From: an uncultured Campylobacter sp.
GTDB lineage: Bacteria > Campylobacterota > Campylobacteria > Campylobacterales > Campylobacteraceae
Assembly (NCBI GenBank): GCA_905373295.1
Contig: CAJPSJ010000076.1
Span: forward strand, 1-8,377
DNA length: 8,377 nt
Direction: 5' to 3'
Below, piece after piece: positions 1-7,595 of this stretch. Numbering within the stretch: position 1 is the first letter of the stretch; each line of letters begins with the position of its first letter. The translations under genes and the position numbers were made by a program. Under the pieces are notes generated by a model. It was not told where the DNA came from and ran no database searches. It was given only the letters and a program-made list of their open reading frames with translations.

Positions 1-4
1 GGAT

Positions 5-52
5 TAAAGGGGGTGGGGAGCGACTTCGCAATTTAAGCCCCCGCCCCCTTTA
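5..52. terminator. GC-rich hairpin, possible terminator of an upstream gene
   Basis: Positions 5-18 and 39-52 form a 14-base-pair stem: A/T pairs at the base, then five G:C pairs, one T:G wobble and four more G:C pairs. A 20-base loop separates the arms. The hairpin is very stable, but only TTT followed by ACAAC comes after it, so a classical U-tract is missing. It ends seven bases before the clean terminator at 59-92, so the two may act in tandem at the end of a gene lying left of the window. The stem is seen directly; the terminator role is inferred. Confidence 0.4.
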
Positions 53-58
53 CAACAA

Positions 59-92
59 AGTAAAAAACAACCTTAGACGGTTGTTTTTTACT
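59..92. terminator. Bidirectional Rho-independent terminator
   Basis: Positions 59-72 and 79-92 are perfect inverted repeats of 14 bases around the six-base loop TTAGAC. The arms carry an A-run on the left and a T-run on the right, so the RNA of either strand would form a stem ending in U residues. This is the usual form of a bidirectional intrinsic terminator. On the plus strand it would stop transcription entering from the left edge and insulate the phosphatase gene at 251. Confidence 0.78.
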
Positions 93-222
93 CAAAGAAC
101 TTAATTTGCAATGCCAAATTTAGCATTTTTGCGGTGCGGGTCTCGGCGAGTAAATTTTACGCCTTTTGCGTCAAGCGAGCGATCTCGGCCCATTAAGCCG
201 CCAAAGCGCAAATCCGCTAAAA

Positions 223-233
223 TTTGATAGAAT
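223..233 (+). promoter_or_regulatory. Probable sigma-70 promoter (-10 element) of the phosphatase gene
   Basis: TTTGATAGAAT matches the Campylobacter pattern of a -10 hexamer (here TAGAAT at 228-233) preceded by TTTG. The same arrangement occurs before recA at 5263-5273. It lies 17 bases before the ATG at 251, giving a short leader that still includes the AAAAAAGG ribosome binding site. If this is the promoter, the in-frame TTG at 224 cannot be the start codon, because it would lie upstream of the transcript. No -35 box is evident, as is common in Campylobacter. Confidence 0.4.
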
Positions 234-250
234 TAGCAAAAAAGGCAAAA

Positions 251-1783
251 ATGAAAACAAAACCGTTTTTATATCAGCTGGCCGCGCTAGTCGTCGTTGC
301 GGCGATATTTTACGCTAGCTACGGCGCCACGAATGCCCTCGCGAGCGCTCGCGCGAACGTGCCCGAGATTTATTTCGCGTGGGAGCGCGCGCTACCATTT
401 TGGGCGTGGAGCATCGTGCCGTACTGGTCGCTAAATTTGCTCTACGCGCTTGGATTTTTCCTCTGCCGTGACGCCGGGGAGCTCGCGCGCTACGTTACGC
501 AGCTGCTAGTCGCTCAAATGATCGCGACGCTGTTTTTTATCGCTTTTCCTCTGCAAATGTCGTGGGAAAAGCCCGCGGTTTCGGGCTTTAGCGGCTTTTT
601 ATTCTCAAGCCTCGCCGCCTTTGACCTCCCGTTTAATCAAGCCCCGTCACTGCACATCATACTTTGTGTCGTCGTGGGCGCATTTTACCTTCGCAAGGCG
701 CGCGCGGTTTGGCTTAAAGCGGCGCTCGTAGCGTGGTTTGTGCTCATCGGCTTTAGCGTACTGACCACGTATCAGCACCATTTTATCGACATTCCGACGG
801 GGCTAGCCGCGGGATGTTTTGTGCTGCTCGTTCGTCCGATGGATGGCGAGCCGCTTAGTTTTGCTATAGCTATGGAGGCTACTCGCTACAAATGGGCGGC
901 GCTATATCTAGGGCTTGCGTTTATGACGCTTTTTGCGGCGATTTTGGGAGCTAAAATTTGGGGCGCGTGGATGCTGTGGCTATCGTGGGCGAGCCTTAGT
1001 TTCGCGCTGGTTGCTTGCGGTTATACCTTTTTGGGCGCGCGGGTTTTTGCTAAAAACGGGCAAGGCCGTCACGCCGCCGCGGCTAAAGCTTTGCTCCTTC
1101 CGTATCTTTGCGTCGCGCGGCTAAATGCGCTCTTTTGGCTGCGCGGACGCCGGCTTTCAAACGAGATTTTGCCAGGGCTCTATCTTGGCTCGGTTAAGAC
1201 GGCGGGCAAATTTGACGCCGTGCTTGACTGTGCGGCCGAGTTTGAGCGGCCTAGCCGCGCGCAAATTTACGCGAGCTTACCTATGCTAGATATGATAACG
1301 CCCGGCGCGGATGAGCTGAGGTGCGGCGCGGACGAACTCGAGCGGATAGTAAAAACGACTCTTTGCGGCGGCGAAAATTTATCGCAAAAAGCGGCGGAGC
1401 TGGGATCAAATTTTATCGCCGAAGCGGGCTACGCGCACGGGCGAGATTTTAAATTTAACGAGCAAGTGGACTCGCGGACAAATCTGCAAACCCGCGGCAC
1501 GGCAAACGAAAGCGAAATCGCCGGGTCTAGGCAAACTCTCGCAGACTCGAACGAACGAGCCGCCGAGACAAACGGCAAAAAGGTGCTGGTGTGCTGCGCG
1601 CTGGGCTACGGCAGGAGCGCGTCGGTGCTGCTTGCGTGGCTGGTGATTTATGCGGGACTGGGCTTTGACGAGGCGCTAAATTTACTAAAATCTCGCCGCG
1701 AAAAGATCGCAGTCGCTAGCTCGCTGCGCGAGAGGATAACGCGGCTAGCCGCAGAAGCCCGCGTAAGTTCGAAAGCGGAGTAA
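251..1783 (+). CDS. Membrane PAP2-family phosphatase fused to a dual-specificity phosphatase domain
   Basis: The product has 510 residues from the ATG at 251, chosen because AAAAAAGG lies five bases upstream; an in-frame TTG at 224 would add nine residues. The N-terminal half is a multi-pass inner-membrane PAP2 domain, with hydrophobic segments near residues 9-28, 56-72, 84-102, 136-147 and 155-171. Its motifs include PSLH (132-135) and H176-x3-D180, as in lipid-phosphate phosphatases/phosphotransferases. More hydrophobic segments follow at about 215-235 and 240-262. The C-terminal part starts with LYLGS (310-314), a dual-specificity phosphatase signature. It has a likely general-acid Asp in LPMLD (D347) and the CX5R loop C449-ALGYG-R455. 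The architecture resembles E. coli YnbD (about 430 residues). This protein is longer because a hydrophilic stretch of about 70 residues (372-442) separates the Asp from the Cys loop. The residue before the catalytic Cys is Cys rather than the usual His. The substrate is unknown; a phospholipid or phosphate ester at the membrane is inferred. Confidence 0.85.
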   Translation: MKTKPFLYQLAALVVVAAIFYASYGATNALASARANVPEIYFAWERALPFWAWSIVPYWSLNLLYALGFFLCRDAGELARYVTQLLVAQMIATLFFIAFPLQMSWEKPAVSGFSGFLFSSLAAFDLPFNQAPSLHIILCVVVGAFYLRKARAVWLKAALVAWFVLIGFSVLTTYQHHFIDIPTGLAAGCFVLLVRPMDGEPLSFAIAMEATRYKWAALYLGLAFMTLFAAILGAKIWGAWMLWLSWASLSFALVACGYTFLGARVFAKNGQGRHAAAAKALLLPYLCVARLNALFWLRGRRLSNEILPGLYLGSVKTAGKFDAVLDCAAEFERPSRAQIYASLPMLDMITPGADELRCGADELERIVKTTLCGGENLSQKAAELGSNFIAEAGYAHGRDFKFNEQVDSRTNLQTRGTANESEIAGSRQTLADSNERAAETNGKKVLVCCALGYGRSASVLLAWLVIYAGLGFDEALNLLKSRREKIAVASSLRERITRLAAEARVSSKAE

Positions 1784-1843
1784 AGACCGGCCAAATTCGC
1801 AAAAGCAAGTGCGGCAAATTTAAGCGCGAAATAGATGCGGGCC

Positions 1844-1878
1844 AAATTTGATCAAGTCCGGTTTGAGGGATCAAATTT
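1844..1878. repeat. Inverted repeat between the phosphatase and the small membrane protein gene
   Basis: AAATTTGATC at 1844-1853 is repeated in perfect inverted form, GATCAAATTT, at 1869-1878 around a 15-base spacer. A-residues rather than T-residues follow on the plus strand, so it does not look like a terminator for the gene upstream. It could be a protein-binding site or a chance product of the very common word AAATTT. The repeat itself is seen directly; no function is claimed. Confidence 0.4.
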
Positions 1879-1970
1879 AAAAAATTTGCAGGCTAGAAAC
1901 AAGCGACATTGTAAATTTATCGGCGAAAACGAACGAAAATTTAACCAAACGCCCAAAATGAGGAGATAAA

Positions 1971-2465
1971 ATGACGAATGCGGAGCAAAGCAAAAAAGCG
2001 GCGCAAGGCGGGGAGCGCGAATACCGCCAAGGGGCGGACGATAGAGCCTTGGTGCTGGTTACAGCTAGGTTTTTGGCGACGCATAGGCTGTTTTTCTTGT
2101 TAAATTTACTTCAGCTTGCCGTCTGTCTTACTATTTTTACGCATTTTGCCGTGATTGCGGGCTTTTTGCCGGCTTTTGCGGGGCTATTTTATCTGCACGT
2201 TAGGCTGTATTTTGATACGCTGATTTTTAGAGATTTTGCGGACGGGAGGCTTTGTTGCGGTAAATTTGACGCGGCGCTTTCGGAGCTAAATTTAGCTAGC
2301 AAGCCGCCTAAAATCCGCGATATGAAAAGTCGCTGCGCGGGAGCTTTGCAGCTATATAAATTAACGGCCGCGCTCACTTTTATCGTCGCCGTTGTGGCTT
2401 TTGCGTGTTACTTATCTGAGCTAAATTTGCTTGCCCGCTTAGACGGTTACGGAATGCCGATTTAG
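1971..2465 (+). CDS. Unrecognised small inner-membrane protein
   Basis: The protein has 164 residues and starts at an ATG behind a strong ribosome binding site, AGGAG at 1961-1965. Residues 1-25 are hydrophilic. Two hydrophobic segments follow at about 40-58 and 59-77, then a soluble stretch (about 80-128) containing HVRLYFD, FDAALSEL and SRCAGALQLYK. A third hydrophobic segment lies at about 131-149. The predicted form is three membrane spans with a loop of about 50 residues. Codon use, with AAATTT-linked Asn-Leu and Lys-Phe pairs, matches the neighbouring genes, which supports a real gene. It lies 187 bases after the phosphatase on the same strand, so the two could be co-transcribed and act together, but an intervening promoter is not excluded. 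I do not recognise the family with certainty and assign no function. Confidence 0.75.
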   Translation: MTNAEQSKKAAQGGEREYRQGADDRALVLVTARFLATHRLFFLLNLLQLAVCLTIFTHFAVIAGFLPAFAGLFYLHVRLYFDTLIFRDFADGRLCCGKFDAALSELNLASKPPKIRDMKSRCAGALQLYKLTAALTFIVAVVAFACYLSELNLLARLDGYGMPI

Positions 2466-2572
2466 AGGGCCTCATCGGTTTGGTGCGCAAAATTCAACAA
2501 CTGTTTTTCATGGCGAGATAAACGGGATAAAATTGATTGCTTTTGCGGGCCATTTTTGTAGCGACTATTTTA

Positions 2573-2641
2573 AGCGATGAAACAGCGGTTAGTATCGCTG
2601 GCGCACCGTATCGAGCGCTTTTAAATTTGACGATTTCATCG
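2573..2641. repeat. Overlapping inverted repeats in the convergent gap between the membrane-protein gene and murB
   Basis: In the 273-base convergent gap (2466-2738), AGCGAT (2573-2578) can pair with ATCGCT (2594-2599). The overlapping CGATGAAA (2575-2582) can instead pair with TTTCATCG (2634-2641). The two structures share bases and exclude each other. A further pair, GGTGCGC (2482-2488) and GCGCACC (2601-2607), encloses part of this stretch. No classical terminator with a strong stem and U-tract is visible for either gene. The rest of the gap holds no credible coding frame. Confidence 0.35.
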
Positions 2642-2738
2642 GTATTTTAAAATTTCAAAGCATAAAAAAATCCAGTGCAAAAAGACGGAATGGACGACCG
2701 AGTAAGTTTAGTCGGGGGCAAAATATACGAATTTTCTT

Positions 2739-3530
2739 TTATAGCACCACGACCTCGGTTTCCAGTTCGATACCGAATTCCTCAAAAACGCGGCTTTGCG
2801 CTAAATTTATGAGCGCAATCACATCCTCAAAGCTCGCACAGCCGAAATTTATGATGAAATTGGCGTGCTGCTCGCTAAATTTCGCGCCGCCGATCGCGTG
2901 GCCTTTTAATCCCGCCGCTTCGATCAGTCTGCCCGCGGCGTCATTAGGCGGATTTTTAAAGCAGCTTCCAAAGCTTGCGCCGCGCGGTTGATTGGCGCGC
3001 TTAGCGGCGAAATCCGCGGCGAGTTCGGCATCAAAGCCGCGTGAAATTTTAAACTCGGCGCCCAAAATCGGCTCCTCGATCCCGCTTCTTCGGTAGCCGA
3101 AGCTTATCCGCTCGCGCTCCACCCAGCCGCGAGTTAGGCGCACGGCAAGCAGGCTATCGCTGATGCTAGCGCCGGCGAGTCCCGCATTCATTTTGATTAG
3201 CCCGCCGAGCGTGCCCGGGATGTTGCGCAAAAACTCAAAACCGCCGAGGCCTTGCTTTTTGGCGAAGTTGTAAATTTTGCCCGACTTCGTTGCAGCTCCG
3301 ATGCTAAGGACATCTCCGCTTAAGCTTATGCGATCGAACTCCTCGCTTAGCATCGCAAGGTGCGGCGGTGCGGGCGAGATGAGCAGATTGTTGCCGCCGC
3401 CGATAATCGCGCGCTCGCGGATACTCTCAAACTCCGCAAAATCGGCCTCATCCTTTAAAATTTGCACCGCAAAGCTCCGGCCGATGCGCACGGAGGTGTA
3501 TTTGCTAAAATCTATCTGCTTTGTTTTCAA
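2739..3530 (-). CDS. murB: UDP-N-acetylenolpyruvoylglucosamine reductase
   Basis: MurB is the cytoplasmic FAD enzyme that uses NADPH to reduce UDP-GlcNAc-enolpyruvate to UDP-MurNAc in peptidoglycan precursor synthesis. The 263-residue product carries the family's marks in order: GGGNNLL (44-50) and PGTLGG (105-110) of the FAD-binding fold, FGYRRS (144-149), GSCFKNP (188-194) with the catalytic Ser at S189, SEQHANFIIN (219-228), and the terminal Glu (E259) in LETEV. Its length fits the shorter MurB class found in Campylobacter. Translation starts at a TTG (3528-3530): no in-frame ATG or GTG lies between the upstream in-frame stop and the conserved N-terminus, and AAAAGG is seven bases upstream. 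In C. jejuni the gene just upstream is fliQ; here a 583-base stretch without a gene lies there instead. A likely promoter is at 3593-3598. Confidence 0.96.
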   Translation of the reverse strand: MKTKQIDFSKYTSVRIGRSFAVQILKDEADFAEFESIRERAIIGGGNNLLISPAPPHLAMLSEEFDRISLSGDVLSIGAATKSGKIYNFAKKQGLGGFEFLRNIPGTLGGLIKMNAGLAGASISDSLLAVRLTRGWVERERISFGYRRSGIEEPILGAEFKISRGFDAELAADFAAKRANQPRGASFGSCFKNPPNDAAGRLIEAAGLKGHAIGGAKFSEQHANFIINFGCASFEDVIALINLAQSRVFEEFGIELETEVVVL

Positions 3531-3537
3531 AATTTTG

Positions 3538-3543
3538 CCTTTT
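3538..3543 (-). promoter_or_regulatory. Ribosome binding site deciding the murB TTG start
   Basis: On the minus strand AAAAGG lies seven bases before the TTG at 3530. An ATG a little further upstream is in a different frame, and an in-frame TGA sits seven codons upstream, so this site fixes TTG as the murB start. The same sequence type and spacing occur before the mqnD TTG. Confidence 0.7.
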
Positions 3544-3592
3544 AAATTTCATTTCTAAATTTCACGCTCGTCGCTCGTCGCTTTAAAATTTA

Positions 3593-3617
3593 ACTATACC
3601 GCCGCACCGCACGGTGC
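3593..3617 (-). promoter_or_regulatory. Possible murB promoter with an adjoining inverted repeat
   Basis: Read on the minus strand, TATAGT (3593-3598) is a good -10 candidate about 63 bases before the murB start codon. Just upstream, 3604-3617 is a GC-rich inverted repeat, GCACCG-CA-CGGTGC, with perfect six-base arms, placed where an operator could affect polymerase binding. Both elements are visible; their roles are inferred. Confidence 0.35.
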
Positions 3618-3800
3618 AAAACACGAACGCTGTTTCAAAATTTAGCTCGCTTTCGATACGTTTTCAGTGGCGTGCTACGTCACACGCGCAGCTCGCACTC
3701 TGCGGTACAAAATACAGCCGCGCAATGTAGCGCCGCGCTGCAAAATTTTATCGCTGCGTAGCCGTAAATTTAAGGCGTACAGATTGCACCGCGACAAATG

Positions 3801-3858
3801 GCGCCACAGCGCGGTCGATTGGCGCAGCTTGGTGGCAAAATCCGCGGCAAGCTCGGCG
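3801..3858 (-). pseudogene. Decayed duplicate of an internal murB fragment
   Basis: This stretch aligns with murB positions 2977-3030 in the same orientation. By hand I count 47 identical bases of 54 aligned, with one three-base gap and one one-base gap. All seven substitutions are transitions. In minus-strand translation the fragment reads AELAADFATK where MurB reads AELAADFAAK, after which the one-base indel breaks the frame. It is too short and frameshifted to be functional. Weaker similarity may continue to about 3886. It is best read as the remnant of a partial duplication or a recombination scar. Confidence 0.6.
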
Positions 3859-4113
3859 ATAAATTTTACGCGCAAATTTAAATTCACGTCGCACTCCGCA
3901 GCTAAACCCAAAAGCGGCGAAGGGGCTGCACCGCCAAGGCAAGAACGCGGGGTAAAATTCTACCTCGCGTCTACCCTTACGCCAAAGTAAAATTTTCGCC
4001 GAGGCACAAACCCCTTAACGCCTAGAAATTTAGCCGAAACGAAGGGGCAGTGTTCCGAGCAAAATCAGCCGAGACAAGCGCTCAATTTCAACTAAATTTT
4101 AGCCTCGCTCGCT

Positions 4114-5010
4114 TTACATCGGGTTTTGCCCGCCGCAGTCCGCAAAGCGAATCTCGTTATATTCGCGCGGGATAAAATTCTCCTGCGCGCTAATCGGCGC
4201 AGGGTAAAATCCGCGCTCGTAACCAAGCTCAAATAGCCTATCCACCGCCCTTATCTGCGCCCCCGAAAGCTCGATCGAGGCCTCGTTGGCATAAAGGCTC
4301 AGATATTTTTCGAGCTTTGCGTCGTCCACGCGGATGAGATTTCGCTCGAGAAGCATCTGCGACAAAAGCGGCTTATGCGCGGTGGCGATGCGCACGCCCT
4401 CCGTTAGCACGCGCTCGCACTCGATGGCGTCCGTTATCGGCAGGCTGCGGCGAACCGTCATACCTCCTAGCGGCAGCGGTAAATTTTCGCCCGCTAGCTC
4501 GCTCCAGATATCCCAGATCTCGCGCTCCACGCAAAGCTCGTCCGAAAAGTCCAAAATGCTCTCGTGTATCAGCACGCCCGCGTCCACCTCGCCGCTTAAA
4601 ACCGCACTCTCGATCTCTAGGAAATTTTTATAGATCACGCGCGCCTGCGGGTATGCCATGCGAAAAAGCAGGGCATTGGTCGTGTGTTTGCCGCTGAGCG
4701 CGACTTTGAAATTTCGCTTTAAAACCGCACCCTTTTTCTTAACGAGCTTTGGTCCGTAGCCCTCGCCGAAGCTCACCGCCGTGCGCAAAAGCGCATATTC
4801 GTCGCAGATGAGCGGATACAGCGCGAAGCTAATCGCCGTGGCCTCGTAAGTGCCCTTGAGCGCCTCGTCGTTTAGCGTTTGGATATCAAGCGCGGTGGCA
4901 CTAAATTTTAGATTTTTCGAGCTCACCCAGCCAAAATCAATCGCCTTATACATGAAAATATCGTCGGCGTCGGGCGAGTGAGCGACGTTTATATGCTTAA
5001 AAATCTTCAA
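4114..5010 (-). CDS. mqnD: 1,4-dihydroxy-6-naphthoate synthase (futalosine menaquinone pathway)
   Basis: MqnD converts cyclic de-hypoxanthine futalosine to 1,4-dihydroxy-6-naphthoate in the cytoplasm, a late step of the futalosine route to menaquinone used by Campylobacter. The 298-residue product shows the two-lobed MqnA/MqnD fold features: HSPDADDIFMY (11-21) at the N-terminus, SGKHTTN (106-112) in the substrate pocket, GVLIHE (145-150) with the probable catalytic base H149, and LPLGGMTVRR (179-188). The HE motif and the LPLGG motif favour MqnD over MqnA. The start is a TTG (5008-5010) with AAGG seven bases upstream; the next in-frame Met is at residue 20, inside the conserved motif and too late. 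The gene diverges from recA and has its own consensus -10 at 5072-5077. It has no close operon partner, since 583 bases separate it from murB. Confidence 0.88.
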   Translation of the reverse strand: MKIFKHINVAHSPDADDIFMYKAIDFGWVSSKNLKFSATALDIQTLNDEALKGTYEATAISFALYPLICDEYALLRTAVSFGEGYGPKLVKKKGAVLKRNFKVALSGKHTTNALLFRMAYPQARVIYKNFLEIESAVLSGEVDAGVLIHESILDFSDELCVEREIWDIWSELAGENLPLPLGGMTVRRSLPITDAIECERVLTEGVRIATAHKPLLSQMLLERNLIRVDDAKLEKYLSLYANEASIELSGAQIRAVDRLFELGYERGFYPAPISAQENFIPREYNEIRFADCGGQNPM

Positions 5011-5017
5011 ATTTTAT

Positions 5018-5021
5018 CCTT
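5018..5021 (-). promoter_or_regulatory. Ribosome binding site deciding the mqnD TTG start
   Basis: On the minus strand AAGG, within AAAAAGGAT, lies seven bases before the TTG at 5010, the same geometry as before murB. No ATG or GTG competes in frame between this site and the conserved N-terminus. Confidence 0.65.
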
Positions 5022-5071
5022 TTTGCTCCGCTTTAAATTTCGCGCGCAGCTTGATTCCAAAATGTTGCGAA

Positions 5072-5077
5072 ATTATA
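5072..5077 (-). promoter_or_regulatory. mqnD promoter, consensus -10
   Basis: On the minus strand the sequence reads TTTCACTATAATTTC, with a perfect TATAAT at 5072-5077 and AT-rich DNA on both sides. It lies about 61 bases before the mqnD start codon. No convincing -35 element is visible, as is usual in Campylobacter. Confidence 0.55.
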
Positions 5078-5209
5078 GTGAAATTTTGCTACAACCCTCA
5101 TAAAAATGCGGAATTTCTAAAGAAAAACGTGAAAAATTAAGCCCGTTTAAAAGGCTAAATTTAATGCTCTCCGCTTGCCGCGCAGAGCTTTTGCGCTTTT
5201 GAAAAATTT

Positions 5210-5235
5210 CAAATTCCGACGCCGCGTCGAATTTG
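5210..5235. repeat. Inverted repeat upstream of the recA promoter
   Basis: CAAATT plus CGACG on the left pairs with CGTCG plus AATTTG on the right: eleven base pairs with one bulged C (5216 or 5217) around the three-base loop CCG. It ends 28 bases before the TTTG part of the recA -10 element, so it could be an operator or a structural mark in the divergent region. A weaker stem, GCTCT (5166-5170) with AGAGC (5184-5188), lies further left and is followed by TTTT. Nothing else recognisable fills 5078-5262. Confidence 0.4.
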
Positions 5236-5262
5236 GACGAATAATCAAAAATTCATTTCAAA

Positions 5263-5273
5263 TTTGGTAAAAT
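5263..5273 (+). promoter_or_regulatory. recA promoter, extended -10
   Basis: TTTGGTAAAAT places a TAAAAT hexamer at 5268-5273 behind TTTG, the Campylobacter sigma-70 pattern. The recA ATG begins 28 bases after the hexamer ends, with an AAGG ribosome binding site between them. This promoter probably serves recA, eno and the FtsB-like gene. Confidence 0.55.
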
Positions 5274-5300
5274 CAAACGAATTTATTTTTAAGGAAAAAC

Positions 5301-7594
<2,294 letters not shown>

Positions 7595-7595
7595 A

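Larger units (their letters stand above)
3531..4113. other. 583-base region without a credible gene, in the position of fliQ
   Basis: The open frames here (for example 3667-3990 plus and 3675-3911 minus) give Arg- and Ser-rich translations with no family features, no good ribosome binding sites and overlap on opposite strands. The stretch holds the probable murB promoter (3593-3617) and a decayed murB-like fragment (3801-3858). It also has an imperfect direct repeat (CGGTGCAAAACAC at 3612-3624, CGGTACAAAATAC at 3703-3715) and many copies of AAATTT, about 11 by eye. A weak inverted repeat, CCCCTT (4011-4016) with AAGGGG (4042-4047), could end the mqnD transcript on the minus strand, where TTTG follows. 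In C. jejuni fliQ lies directly upstream of murB; none of the translations I could inspect shows a FliQ-like hydrophobic pattern. Confidence 0.6.

Noticed and set aside
101..193. Minus-strand open frame of 30 codons ending eight bases from the perfect hairpin at 59-92, giving a basic peptide.
   Set aside because: No ribosome binding site precedes its ATG, the peptide has no recognisable features, and the hairpin is equally explained as a terminator for the left-hand gene.
224..250. TTG start at 224 for the phosphatase gene.
   Set aside because: The ATG at 251 has a well-placed AAAAAAGG site, and the probable -10 element overlaps this stretch, so it is more likely promoter and leader.
2660..2700. 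Terminator for murB on the minus strand, ending in seven T residues.
   Set aside because: The only stem before the T-run is TCCA/TGGA, four base pairs, too weak to support the call.
3675..3911. Minus-strand frame of 78 codons as a small gene.
   Set aside because: Its only recognisable part is the decayed murB segment; the remainder is unstructured and the frame breaks the homology.
3667..3990. Plus-strand frame of 107 codons upstream of murB.
   Set aside because: The translation is Arg/Ser-rich without domain features, there is no good ribosome binding site, and it runs antisense through the murB-like fragment.
4334..4633. Plus-strand frame of 99 codons inside mqnD.
   Set aside because: It is the antisense shadow of a well-supported mqnD; the Ser/Arg-rich composition is typical of such shadows.
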